From assembly GCA_036405815.1 (NCBI GenBank), contig DASWWX010000041.1, positions 11,117-75,116 on the forward strand: a stretch of DNA of 64,000 nucleotides. Direction: 5' to 3'. Shown piece after piece: positions 18,022 through 28,260 of the stretch. This DNA is from Solimonas sp036405815. GTDB lineage: Bacteria; Pseudomonadota; Gammaproteobacteria; Nevskiales; Nevskiaceae. The translations under genes were made by a program, and so were the position numbers. The notes beneath the pieces are model-generated. The model ran no database searches and was not told where the DNA came from. It saw only the letters and a program-made list of their open reading frames with translations. Position 1 is the first letter of the stretch. Each line of letters starts with the position of its first letter.

Positions 18022-18399
18022 CTATTGTAGAGCGCGGCCCAGCCACAGGCCGAGCAGACAGGCCGTCACGCCCAATACGAGGTTGGTGGCAACGTTCGCC
18101 AGCGCCAGCAGCGGGCTGCCCGTTTCCAACAGGCGCATCGTCTCCAGCGAGAACGCCGAGAACGTCGTGAAGCCACCGAGAAACCCGATCAACAACAGCT
18201 CACGGAGCCCCTCGCCCGCCGCCCAGCGGGTCGACAGCAGCACGAAGAGCAGGCCGGCCACGAAGCTGCCGGCCACGTTCACGACGAGCGTGCCGTAGGG
18301 AAACGCGGCGCCCAGCAGCGAGAGCACGGCACGACCCGCCGCATAGCGCATCAGCGAACCCAGCGCGCCCCCCAACGCGACCGCGAGCCAGACGTTCAT
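18022..18399 (-). CDS. crcB: Fluoride exporter CrcB/Fluc
   Basis: 125 residues with four membrane helices. Diagnostic motifs are GGALGSLMRY at the N-terminus, GTLVVNVAGSF in the second helix and GFLGGFTTFSAFS in the third, where the Phe box and Thr line the fluoride pores of the dual-topology dimer. A single gene suffices for a homodimer. It overlaps rarA by four bases (ATGA). No fluoride riboswitch is present at this internal operon position. Confidence 0.95.
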   Translation of the reverse strand: MNVWLAVALGGALGSLMRYAAGRAVLSLLGAAFPYGTLVVNVAGSFVAGLLFVLLSTRWAAGEGLRELLLIGFLGGFTTFSAFSLETMRLLETGSPLLALANVATNLVLGVTACLLGLWLGRALQ

Positions 18400-19724
18400 T
18401 GCGGCTTGCGCGCCTGCTCGCGTGCTGCGCGCAGCTGCGCCAGCTTCTCCGCGATCTTGATCTCCAGCCCGCGCGACACCGGCTGATAGAACTGCGTGCC
18501 CTGCAGGCGCTCGGGAAAGAACTGCTGCTCCGGTGCCAACGCCCCGGCCTCGTCATGCTCGTAGCGGTAATCGCGGCCGTAATCCAGATCCTTCATCAGC
18601 TTGGTCGGCGCATTGCGCAGGTGCATCGGCACCTCCAGCGTGCCGGTCTCTTCGACGAGGCCACGCGCCGCCTTGTAAGCGACGTAGGCAGCATTGCTCT
18701 TCGGCGCGCACGCCAGGTACAGCACCGCCTGCGCGATCGCCAGCTCACCTTCCGGACTGCCGAGCCGCTCATAGGTTTCCCAGGCATCCAGACACATGCG
18801 CTGCGCGCGCGGATCGGCCAGGCCGATGTCCTCGACCGCCATGCGCACGACGCGGCGCGCGACATAACGCGGATCGACGCCACCGTCGAGCATGCGCGAA
18901 AGCCAGTACAGCGCCGCGTCCGGATCGCTGCCGCGTACGGACTTGTGCAGCGCCGAGATCTGATCGTAGAAATTCTCGCCCTGCTTGTCGAAGCGGCGCA
19001 GTCCACGCCCGATCAGCTTTTCCAGCAGGGCATCGTCGCGGCGCTGTTCCGCGCGCGCCAGCTCCACCGCCGTTTCCAGCAGGATCAGACTGCGGCGCGC
19101 ATCGCCGTCGGCCGCCTCGGCGATGCGCAACAGCCAGCCCTCGGGCAGAAAGTCCGCGGATTCGCCCAGCCCGCGCTCCGTGTCAGAGAGCGCACGCCGC
19201 AGCAGCGCCAGAATCGCCTCGCCGTCCAGTGAGCGCAGCACGAACACGCGCAGTCGCGACAGCAGCGCCGCGTTCAACTCGAAGGAAGGGTTCTCGGTGG
19301 TCGCGCCGATCAGCGTCAGCGTGCCGTCCTCGACATGCGGCAGCAGCGCATCCTGCTGGCCCTTGTTGAAGCGATGCACCTCGTCGATGAACAGCACCGT
19401 GCGGCGCGCATTGAGGCCGCCAGCTTCGGCCTGCGCCATCGCCACCGCCTCGCGGATGTCCTTGACGCCCGCCAGCACCGCGGACAACGTCAGAAACTGC
19501 GCCGAGCTGAGCGTGGCGATCAGACGCGCCAGCGTGGTCTTGCCGACGCCGGGCGGACCCCAGAACACCATCGACGGAATGCTGCCGGCCTCCAGCAGGC
19601 TGCGCAGCGGCGCGCCCGGCGCCAGCAGGTGCGCCTGCCCAGCCACCTCGTCGAGCGTGCGCGGCCGCATGCGCTCGGCCAGCGGCCGCAGCGGTTCACC
19701 CGCGTGCGCGCCGCGCGTACTCAC
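18396..19724 (-). CDS. rarA: Replication-associated recombination protein A (AAA+ ATPase)
   Basis: 442 residues beginning with GTG; the family start (PLAERMRPRTLDEVAGQ) matches. Walker A GPPGVGKTT is at 56-64, Walker B LFIDEVHRFNKGQQD follows, and the C-terminal part has the MgsA tetramerisation domain (YWLSRMLDGG, LDYGRDYRYEHDE). RarA/MgsA acts at stalled replication forks and gapped DNA. Lies 40 bases after lolA and overlaps crcB, in the widespread lolA-rarA-crcB-serS order. Confidence 0.95.
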   Translation of the reverse strand: MSTRGAHAGEPLRPLAERMRPRTLDEVAGQAHLLAPGAPLRSLLEAGSIPSMVFWGPPGVGKTTLARLIATLSSAQFLTLSAVLAGVKDIREAVAMAQAEAGGLNARRTVLFIDEVHRFNKGQQDALLPHVEDGTLTLIGATTENPSFELNAALLSRLRVFVLRSLDGEAILALLRRALSDTERGLGESADFLPEGWLLRIAEAADGDARRSLILLETAVELARAEQRRDDALLEKLIGRGLRRFDKQGENFYDQISALHKSVRGSDPDAALYWLSRMLDGGVDPRYVARRVVRMAVEDIGLADPRAQRMCLDAWETYERLGSPEGELAIAQAVLYLACAPKSNAAYVAYKAARGLVEETGTLEVPMHLRNAPTKLMKDLDYGRDYRYEHDEAGALAPEQQFFPERLQGTQFYQPVSRGLEIKIAEKLAQLRAAREQARKPQ

Positions 19725-19764
19725 GCCGCGGTCGCGCCTCGCGCCACGCCCGCCGCGAGCGGGT

Positions 19765-20412
19765 TCAAGGCGAGACCCCGGCGTCGATCACTTCGGCGCC
19801 CTTCGGCGGCGTGAAGCGGAAGCGTTCGGCCGGCAGGCTGATCCCGGTGCGCACTGCGCTGAAACGGATATCGCTGCTGCCGCCCAGCGCATCGACGAAG
19901 CGCATGCGCTGCGGCACGCCCTTGGCCAGCCACAGTTCGATCAGGCGGAAGTCGGCATCGTTCGAGCGCGGCTTCAGACGCACCAAGTCGGCACCGCGAT
20001 CGGCGCTGCCGGATTCGATGATGAAATTGCGATCCAGCGCGCCGCCGCCCTGCGCCAGCAGGGCCGCCGGCGTGCCGCTCAGCACTTCGGCGGCATCACG
20101 CACCGTTACCTGCGCCAGATCCGGCTCGTAGTTCCAGATGCGCTGACCGTCGCAGATCATCAGCTGTTCGTAGGGCGCATCGTAGGCCCAGCGAAACCGA
20201 CCCGGCCGCTGCAGCTCGAAGGTGCCGGCGCGACGCGCGAGCACCTCGCCGTCCTCGTCGGTCTGCACCTGTTCGAATCGGGCCGACAGCGTGCGCACCT
20301 CGTCGACGAACCGCTGCAGGGCGGCATCTGCGCCGGCGGCTTGCGCGGTCGGCGCCAGCAGCAGGGTGAACAGCACCGGGAAGAGCATCGTAGCGAGGCG
20401 CGGCATGATCAT
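19765..20412 (-). CDS. lolA: Outer-membrane lipoprotein carrier protein LolA
   Basis: 215 residues from the first ATG of MIMPRLATM; the second ATG, two codons on, is equally possible. A Sec signal peptide ends near AQAAG. The mature protein shows LolA features: RFVDEVRTLSARFEQVQ, RPGRFRWAY, the DGQRIWNYEPDLAQVTVRD strand region and a late RFTPPKGAEVIDA. LolA ferries lipoproteins through the periplasm from the Lol ABC exporter to LolB; lolC and lolD lie about 38 kb away in this window. Between ftsK and rarA on the same strand. Confidence 0.95.
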   Translation of the reverse strand: MIMPRLATMLFPVLFTLLLAPTAQAAGADAALQRFVDEVRTLSARFEQVQTDEDGEVLARRAGTFELQRPGRFRWAYDAPYEQLMICDGQRIWNYEPDLAQVTVRDAAEVLSGTPAALLAQGGGALDRNFIIESGSADRGADLVRLKPRSNDADFRLIELWLAKGVPQRMRFVDALGGSSDIRFSAVRTGISLPAERFRFTPPKGAEVIDAGVSP

Positions 20413-20531
20413 TCGAGCGTGTTCGGGCGGGGATGGCGAGTGTGTCGGCTTGGCATGAATCGGTTCTGAATCGACAGGCGCCCGCGCATCACCGGAAAAG
20501 GTGGAACCGGCGGTCGGCAATTGGCCGCCGC

Positions 20532-22940
20532 TCAATCGCCGCGACCGCCCGGCGCCAGAATCTCGCGGTTGCCCCCCGGGCCGCTGGGCCCGACGATGCC
20601 CGAAGCCTCCATCTGCTCGACCATGCGCGCCGCGCGGTTATAGCCGATCTTCAAACGGCGCTGCACCCACGACACGCTGGCCTTGCGCGTTTCCAGCACC
20701 AAGGCCACAGCCTGGTCATACAACGGATCGGCCTCGACGTCCTCGCCACCTGCCACGCCCTCGCCGGCCGCCGGCGCCTCATCGGCGCAGATGTCCTCGA
20801 TGTAGTTCGGCTGACCGACCTGCTTGAGGTAAGCGACGACCTTATGCACTTCGTGGTCGTCGACGAAAGCGCCGTGCACGCGATCCAGGCGGCTGGCGCC
20901 GATCGGCCGGAACAAACCGTCGCCGTGCCCCAGCAGCGTCTCGGCACCCATCTCATCAAGGATCGTGCGCGAGTCGATACGGGACGCGACCTGGAACGCG
21001 AGGCGTGACGGAATATTGGCCTTGATCAGACCGGTGATGACGTCGACGCTCGGGCGTTGCGTGGCGACGATCAGATGCACGCCGGCGGCGCGCGCCTTCT
21101 GCGCCAGGCGTGCGATCAATTCTTCGACCTTCTTGCCGACCACCATCATCATGTCGGCCAGCTCGTCGATGATGACGACGATATTCGGCAACGGCTGCAG
21201 CACTTCCGGCGCCGCCGCCGGCACCTCGTCGAACAGCTCCGGCGCCTTGGCCAGCGGATCGCGGATCGGTTCGCCGCTCTCGGCAGCCTCGACGATCTTC
21301 TTGTTAAGACCGGCAAGATTGCGCACGCCCAGCGCCGACATCAGCCGGTAGCGGCGTTCCATCTCGGCGACGCACCAGCGCAGCGCGTTGGCGGCATCCT
21401 TCATGTCGGTCACCACCGGCGTCAGCAGGTGCGGTATGCCCTCGTAAACCGACAGCTCCAGCATCTTCGGGTCGATGAAGATGAAGCGCACCTGTTCGGC
21501 GGTGGCCTTGAACAGCATCGACAGGATCATCGCGTTGATCGCCACCGACTTACCGGAGCCGGTGGTACCGGCCACCAGCAGATGCGGCGTCTTGGCCAGG
21601 TCCACCGCCACCGGATGCCCGGCGATGTCCTTGCCCAGCGCGATCGTCAGCGGCGACGCCGAATGACGGTAGGCCGTCGATTCGATGATCTCGCGCAGCA
21701 TCACCATCTCGCGCTTCTGGTTCGGGATCTCCAGGCCGATGACCGACTTGCCCTCGATCACCTCGATGACACGCACACTCGCCACCGACAGCGAACGCGC
21801 CAGATCGCGCGACAGGTTGGTGATCTGCGAACCCTTCACGCCCGGCGCCGGTTGCAGTTCGAAGCGCGTGATGACCGGACCCGGCGTTGCGGCGACGACC
21901 TGCGCGCGCACCCCGAACGATTCCAGGTGACGCTCGACTTCTCGCGACAGGCGCTCCAGCTCCTCCGGCGTGTACTGCCGGCCGGTCGGTCGGGCCGGAT
22001 CGAGCATCGACGGGGGCGGCAGCGGATCGCCATCGAATTCGGGCACTTCGACCGCCGCGCTCTTGCGCGCGCGTGCGGGCTTCTCGCGCGCCGGGGCTGT
22101 AGCGGCCGCAGCCACTATCGGTGCTGGCAGCAGGTCGAACTGTTCCTCCTCGGTCCCCATCAGGCTCGGCGCCTTGCGCTTGCGCTTGTCCTTCTCCTTG
22201 GGCGCGGGCTCAGCGCCCGCGATGGAACCAGCCAGGAACGGCAGAACCGACACCGTCGTCTTTTCGACATCGGCCTGCACGGTTTCCTCGGTTCCGCCGG
22301 TCGTTGCCAGCGCAGACTTCGCGGCCGCAGCCGCCGCGCGCTGCTGACCCACGCGCAACAGCCAGCCACCGACGCGGTCGATGACGCCCAACCAGGAGAA
22401 GGTCAGCGCCAGCGGCGCCGAGGCCACGGCCAGCGTCAGCAGCAGCAGGCTCGCGCCGAAACCGCTCAGCGCCGATACCAGACCCTGCGCCAGCGCCTGG
22501 CCGGCAATGCCGCCGCTGCCTTGCGGCGCCCAGTTCGGCGAGGCCCCGACATGCAGCGCGCACAATGCGGCCAGCGCCGCCAGCAGCACCAGCCAGGCCG
22601 CAACACGCACCGCGCGCGGCATGCCGGGCTCCGGCTCGGCATTGCGGAAGATGCGCACCCCGATCAGCAGCACTGCCCAGGGCAGCAGGAAAGCGACATA
22701 GCCGCACAGCGACAGCAGCACATCGGCGATCCAGGCACCGGCGGCACCGGCCAGGTTGCGCTCCGGCTCGCCGCTGCCCGAGGACGACCAACCCGGATCG
22801 TTGGGGTTGAAGCTGATCAGCGTCACCAGCAGGAACAGCGACAATCCCAGGCACGCCAGCATCGCCGCCTCGCGCGGCAGGCGCTCCAGCCAACTGGGTC
22901 CAGCCGACTGATCCGTGGCGTGCGATCGGGTTTTGAACAT
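20532..22940 (-). CDS. ftsK: DNA translocase FtsK
   Basis: 802 residues. Four N-terminal membrane helices (within about 25-190) anchor it at the septum. A linker of roughly 120 residues, rich in Ala, Lys and Pro, is short compared with enterobacteria. The motor follows with Walker A TGSGKSVAIN and Walker B VVIIDELADMMM. The C-terminal winged-helix gamma domain (DPLYDQAVALVLETRKASVSW) reads polar KOPS sites and activates XerCD at dif. Heads the ftsK-lolA-rarA-crcB-serS series and is divergent from the small gene at 23152. Confidence 0.97.
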   Translation of the reverse strand: MFKTRSHATDQSAGPSWLERLPREAAMLACLGLSLFLLVTLISFNPNDPGWSSSGSGEPERNLAGAAGAWIADVLLSLCGYVAFLLPWAVLLIGVRIFRNAEPEPGMPRAVRVAAWLVLLAALAALCALHVGASPNWAPQGSGGIAGQALAQGLVSALSGFGASLLLLTLAVASAPLALTFSWLGVIDRVGGWLLRVGQQRAAAAAAKSALATTGGTEETVQADVEKTTVSVLPFLAGSIAGAEPAPKEKDKRKRKAPSLMGTEEEQFDLLPAPIVAAAATAPAREKPARARKSAAVEVPEFDGDPLPPPSMLDPARPTGRQYTPEELERLSREVERHLESFGVRAQVVAATPGPVITRFELQPAPGVKGSQITNLSRDLARSLSVASVRVIEVIEGKSVIGLEIPNQKREMVMLREIIESTAYRHSASPLTIALGKDIAGHPVAVDLAKTPHLLVAGTTGSGKSVAINAMILSMLFKATAEQVRFIFIDPKMLELSVYEGIPHLLTPVVTDMKDAANALRWCVAEMERRYRLMSALGVRNLAGLNKKIVEAAESGEPIRDPLAKAPELFDEVPAAAPEVLQPLPNIVVIIDELADMMMVVGKKVEELIARLAQKARAAGVHLIVATQRPSVDVITGLIKANIPSRLAFQVASRIDSRTILDEMGAETLLGHGDGLFRPIGASRLDRVHGAFVDDHEVHKVVAYLKQVGQPNYIEDICADEAPAAGEGVAGGEDVEADPLYDQAVALVLETRKASVSWVQRRLKIGYNRAARMVEQMEASGIVGPSGPGGNREILAPGGRGD

Positions 22941-23006
22941 GCGCAGACGAGCGTGAAGGAAATCGGGACGAGCCGCCGCTGCGGCGACCTCAAAGAGTTG
23001 AGGCAG

Positions 23007-23012
23007 AGTATA
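23007..23012 (-). promoter_or_regulatory. Candidate -10 element for ftsK
   Basis: TATACT on the minus strand, 67 bases upstream of the ftsK ATG, matches five of six consensus positions. No good -35 is seen at the right spacing. Confidence 0.3.
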
Positions 23013-23151
23013 ACCAAGCGCCCCCGCTCATCCGGCGGATGCCGCCGTCACGCCGACCATTACGGATGGGCCTTGAAAACACGCCGTAAACCTTCATAAG
23101 GTTTTCCGGTCTTAAAGATTCAGGACTATTCACGACTCGAGGAGACAGGCT

Positions 23152-23481
23152 ATGCAAGTCCGGCACTTTCTGTTGACCCCCGAAGGCGGTATCCGCGAGT
23201 TCAGTGCGGAGCAAGCCACGCTCATCGCGTCCGGCACCGATCGGCTGCCGGAGTTCGCCGGCCGCAACCTGCGTTATCTGCAACTGACGATGGACAGCAA
23301 GGCCGGCAGCGGCGAGATCAACATCCGCACTGCTGGCGCGCGTATCCATTTCGACGACCACGGCCGCCTGAGCGAAGCCGGCCCGCCGTCCGAAGCCGAA
23401 CCGATCACCCACTTCGAGCACGACGCGGTCGTGCAGTGGGCGCTGCGCGACGTGCCGGCGGTCGCACCGACGTTCCACTAG
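23152..23481 (+). CDS. Conserved-looking small soluble protein of unknown function
   Basis: 109 residues starting from an ATG with a strong GAGGAGA ribosome site 7 bases upstream. No signal peptide, membrane helix, cysteine or known motif is visible. Alternating hydrophobic/polar stretches (LRYLQLTMDSKAGSGEINIR, ARIHFDDHGRL) suggest a beta-rich fold, and the C-terminus is acidic with several histidines. It lies between divergent ftsK and co-directional aat, a place where relatives often have trxB. I do not recognise it; an expressed housekeeping accessory is suggested by the ribosome site and neighbours. Confidence 0.75.
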   Translation: MQVRHFLLTPEGGIREFSAEQATLIASGTDRLPEFAGRNLRYLQLTMDSKAGSGEINIRTAGARIHFDDHGRLSEAGPPSEAEPITHFEHDAVVQWALRDVPAVAPTFH

Positions 23482-23553
23482 ACGTCATCGCCACGCTTCG
23501 CCCGGCACGCGCGGCGGCGTATGCTCTGAATCCGCACGCCGCCCGAGTCGCGC

Positions 23554-24294
23554 ATGGACAGCCCCGTCCGCCTGCATTGGCTGGACCCCAGGAATCCGCA
23601 GCAGCCGTTTCCGCCGGTGCATCTGGCGATGCGCGATCCGAACGGGCTGCTGGCGATCGGCGGCGATCTGGCGCCGCAGCGCCTGCTCCGCGCCTACGCG
23701 CAGGGCATCTTCCCCTGGTACAACCCGGACGAGCCGATCCTGTGGTGGTGCCCGAATCCGCGCACCGTGCTGGCGCCGGAGGGCTTCCACGTCTCCCGCA
23801 GTTTCGCCAAGACGCTGCGCCGTCGTGACTACAGCCTGAGCTTCGACCGCGCCTTCGATGACGTCCTGGAGGCCTGCGCCGGTGCGCGCCGCGGCAGCCG
23901 CGGCACCTGGCTGGGGCCGGACATGCAGAACGCCTACGGCGCCCTGCACCGCCTCGGCAAGGCGCACAGCGTCGAGGTCTGGCGAGGAGGCGAGTTGATC
24001 GGCGGCCTCTACGGCATTGCGCTAGGCCGGGTGTTCTTCGGCGAGTCGATGTTCTCGCGCGCCGACGACGCCTCCAAGCTGGCGCTGTACGGGCTGTGCC
24101 AGCAGTTGCGGCGCTGGCAGTTCGAGCTGATCGACTGCCAGGTCAGCTCGGCGCACCTGCTGAGCCTGGGGGCGGTCGAGATCGACCGTGAGCCGTTTCT
24201 GCGCCAGCTACATCGCGCGGTCCAGGGGCCGGAGCACGCACAGCCCTGGCGCTTCGACGACGACCTGTTGGCGTTCCCGGACCACCTCGCATGA
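23554..24294 (+). CDS. aat: Leucyl/phenylalanyl-tRNA--protein transferase
   Basis: 246 residues. Diagnostic motifs: GGDLAPQRLLRAYAQGIFPWY, WWCPNPRTVL, GTWLGPDMQNAY and GRVFFGESMFSR. The enzyme adds Leu or Phe from tRNA to N-terminal Lys or Arg, making primary destabilising N-degrons. It overlaps bpt by four bases (ATGA), and clpA and clpS, which degrade the products, lie just downstream in opposite orientation. All parts of the bacterial N-degron route are therefore within 5 kb. Confidence 0.97.
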   Translation: MDSPVRLHWLDPRNPQQPFPPVHLAMRDPNGLLAIGGDLAPQRLLRAYAQGIFPWYNPDEPILWWCPNPRTVLAPEGFHVSRSFAKTLRRRDYSLSFDRAFDDVLEACAGARRGSRGTWLGPDMQNAYGALHRLGKAHSVEVWRGGELIGGLYGIALGRVFFGESMFSRADDASKLALYGLCQQLRRWQFELIDCQVSSAHLLSLGAVEIDREPFLRQLHRAVQGPEHAQPWRFDDDLLAFPDHLA

Positions 24295-25010
24295 GCATGG
24301 GTGGCCCACAGCCGATCCGGCTGTACCTGAGCCCCGAGCACGCCTGCGGCTACCTGCCGCAACGCACCGCGCGCAGCGCCTTCATCGATCCGGAACATCC
24401 GCTCGACAACACCCAGTACGAATACCTGCTGGCGCAGGGCTTCCGCCGCAGCGGCGAGCACGCCTACCGTCCGCACTGCCGCGGCTGCACACGCTGTGTG
24501 CCGGTACGCGTGCCGACAGCCCATTTCGCGCCGGATCGCAGCCAGCGCCGCTGCCTCGCCCGCAATGCCGATCTGAGCCTGCAGATCGAACGCCGCCTCG
24601 ACGACGAACACTATCGCCTGTACAGCGACTATCTCGCGCAGCGCCACCCCGGCGGCGGCATGGACCCCAGCGACCGCAGCGCCTTCCACAGCTTCCTCGA
24701 CTGCCGCTGGCTCGATGCGCGCTACTGGTGCTTCCGCCTGCACGGACGTCTGGTCGCGGTCGCGGTCGTCGATCACCTGCCGCACTCGCTGTCGGCGGTC
24801 TACACCTTCTTCGATCCCCACCTTCATGCCCGCGGCCTCGGCACGTACGCGGTGCTGCGGCAGATCGAGGCGGCGCGCGAGCAAGGCCTGTCCTACGTCT
24901 ATCTCGGCTACTGGGTGCCCGGCAGCCGCAAGATGGACTACAAGCGTCGCTTCCTGCCGCTGGAGGCGCTGGGACTGCTCGGCTGGGCCCCGTTGCCGCA
25001 CGCCGGTTGA
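24291..25010 (+). CDS. bpt: Aspartate/glutamate leucyltransferase (arginyltransferase family)
   Basis: 239 residues. The N-terminal ATE domain shows CGYLPQRTARSAFIDP with the conserved cysteine, and CRGCTRCVPVRVP; the C-terminal ATE domain has HLPHSLSAVYTFFDP and YLGYWVPGSRKMDYK. Bpt adds Leu to N-terminal Asp or Glu, making secondary N-degrons that ClpS then binds. Translation is coupled to aat by the ATGA overlap. Its 3' end carries the -35 box of the infA promoter. Confidence 0.96.
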   Translation: MSMGGPQPIRLYLSPEHACGYLPQRTARSAFIDPEHPLDNTQYEYLLAQGFRRSGEHAYRPHCRGCTRCVPVRVPTAHFAPDRSQRRCLARNADLSLQIERRLDDEHYRLYSDYLAQRHPGGGMDPSDRSAFHSFLDCRWLDARYWCFRLHGRLVAVAVVDHLPHSLSAVYTFFDPHLHARGLGTYAVLRQIEAAREQGLSYVYLGYWVPGSRKMDYKRRFLPLEALGLLGWAPLPHAG

Positions 25011-25035
25011 TGCCGGAGGGGGCTGCAACCATAAT
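25007..25035 (+). promoter_or_regulatory. Candidate sigma70 promoter for infA
   Basis: TTGATG and CATAAT are separated by 17 bases, starting within the last codons of bpt. The -10 matches five of six positions and the -35 four. Transcription would begin near 25042, about 25 bases before the infA ATG. Confidence 0.55.
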
Positions 25036-25065
25036 GGCGCCCTATTTTTGGACCCCTTGGAGCGT

Positions 25066-25284
25066 ATGGCGAAGGAAGATCACATCGAGATGAACGGCGT
25101 GGTGGCGGAAACGCTGCCCAACACGACGTTCCGCGTGAAGCTCGAAAACGGGCACGTGGTCATCGCCCACATCTCCGGTCGCATGCGCAAGCACTACATC
25201 CGCATCCTCACGGGCGACAAGGTCAAGGTCGAACTGACCCCTTACGATCTGACCAAGGGGCGCATTACGTTCCGGGATAAGTAA
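25066..25284 (+). CDS. infA: Translation initiation factor IF-1
   Basis: 72 residues, exactly the family length, starting MAKEDHIEMNGVVAETLPNT with a GGAG site upstream. A single OB-fold of the S1 type: FRVKLENGHVVIAHISGRMRKHYIRI then VKVELTPYDLTKGRI. IF-1 occupies the ribosomal A site during initiation. Its own promoter overlaps the end of bpt. Longer in-frame upstream reading is an artefact of bpt overlap. Confidence 0.98.
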   Translation: MAKEDHIEMNGVVAETLPNTTFRVKLENGHVVIAHISGRMRKHYIRILTGDKVKVELTPYDLTKGRITFRDK

Positions 25285-25306
25285 AGCCCCGAGTAGCGTG
25301 GAGGGG

Positions 25307-25325
25307 CCCCATGCGGAGCATGGGG
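25307..25325. repeat. REP-like hairpin downstream of infA
   Basis: An 8-bp perfect stem (CCCCATGC / GCATGGGG) with a GGA loop, preceded by GAGTAGCGTGGAGGGG. A GTAG-type head before a palindrome recalls REP elements of Stenotrophomonas and Pseudomonas, but no second copy is present in the window. The rest of the 25285-25476 gap contains a three-fold 7-base repeat (CAGCACC) and no gene I can support. Confidence 0.35.
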
Positions 25326-25476
25326 ATCCGGCGTCGCGAGGGGCGCGATCAGGAGGTGAGGCAGCAGCACCCCTGAACCACTGATCTCCACGGTCAGCGT
25401 GTAGATTTCCTCGGCGCAAGCACGAACGCGTAGCCCCGCCATCGCCGCCGCCAGCACCCAGCACCCAGCACCAACG

Positions 25477-25504
25477 AAAAAGCCCGCTTCAAGCGGGCTT
25501 TTTC
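25477..25504. terminator. Bidirectional rho-independent terminator between infA and clpA
   Basis: AAAAAGCCCGCTT and AAGCGGGCTTTTT form a near-perfect palindrome with A and T runs on either side. It can end both the aat-bpt-infA and clpS-clpA transcripts. Confidence 0.88.
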
Positions 25505-25522
25505 GTTCAATAGCATCGCGAC

Positions 25523-27805
<2,283 letters not shown>

Positions 27806-27832
27806 GTGCGCCTCCGGGAACCAGGGTCGGCA

Positions 27833-28153
27833 TTACGCCTGCTCCATGACCGTCAACAAGGGATGCTGGTGCTTGCGCGCATAGGCATTGGCCTGGGCGG
27901 TCTTGGTCTCGGCAATTTCTGCCGGAAAGACGCCGGCCACACCCCGGCCCGCGGTATGCACCTGCATCATGATCTGCACCGCCTTTTCGCGGCTGTGATG
28001 GAAAAACTGCTGCAAGACCTGGACCACAAACTCCATCGGCGTGTAGTCGTCGTTCAGCATGATCACTTTGTGCAGCGGCGGGGGCTGCAGCTTGGGTTTG
28101 GCCTCTTCCAGCACCAGCCCTTGACCGGAATCGCGTCGTACCTCTTGGCTCAT
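27833..28153 (-). CDS. clpS: ClpS, N-degron adaptor of ClpAP
   Basis: 106 residues with the ClpS core HKVIMLNDDYTPMEFVVQVL, whose Asn-Asp-Asp binds the free N-terminus of degron substrates, and later HTAGRGVAGVFPAEIAETK and HPLLTVMEQ. The flexible acidic/proline N-terminal tail that enters ClpA is present. First gene of clpS-clpA; together with aat and bpt it completes the N-end rule pathway in this locus. Confidence 0.97.
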   Translation of the reverse strand: MSQEVRRDSGQGLVLEEAKPKLQPPPLHKVIMLNDDYTPMEFVVQVLQQFFHHSREKAVQIMMQVHTAGRGVAGVFPAEIAETKTAQANAYARKHQHPLLTVMEQA

Positions 28154-28260
28154 GGCGTCAGTTTACCGTCACCCCGCTCAAGTGGGGGCTGCCGCCGGTC
28201 ACGCAAGGGGCGACATTTCATCGGCGCCCCACACGTTCGACCGCTCCGTTCAGCTGGATC

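Noticed and set aside
25452..25472. Three CAGCACC units as a CRISPR or microsatellite
   Set aside because: Units are 7 bases with no spacers; simple local repetition only.
25285..25522. tRNA-Ser expected between infA and clpA
   Set aside because: No GGTTCGAATC-type T loop or acceptor pairing is seen on either strand.
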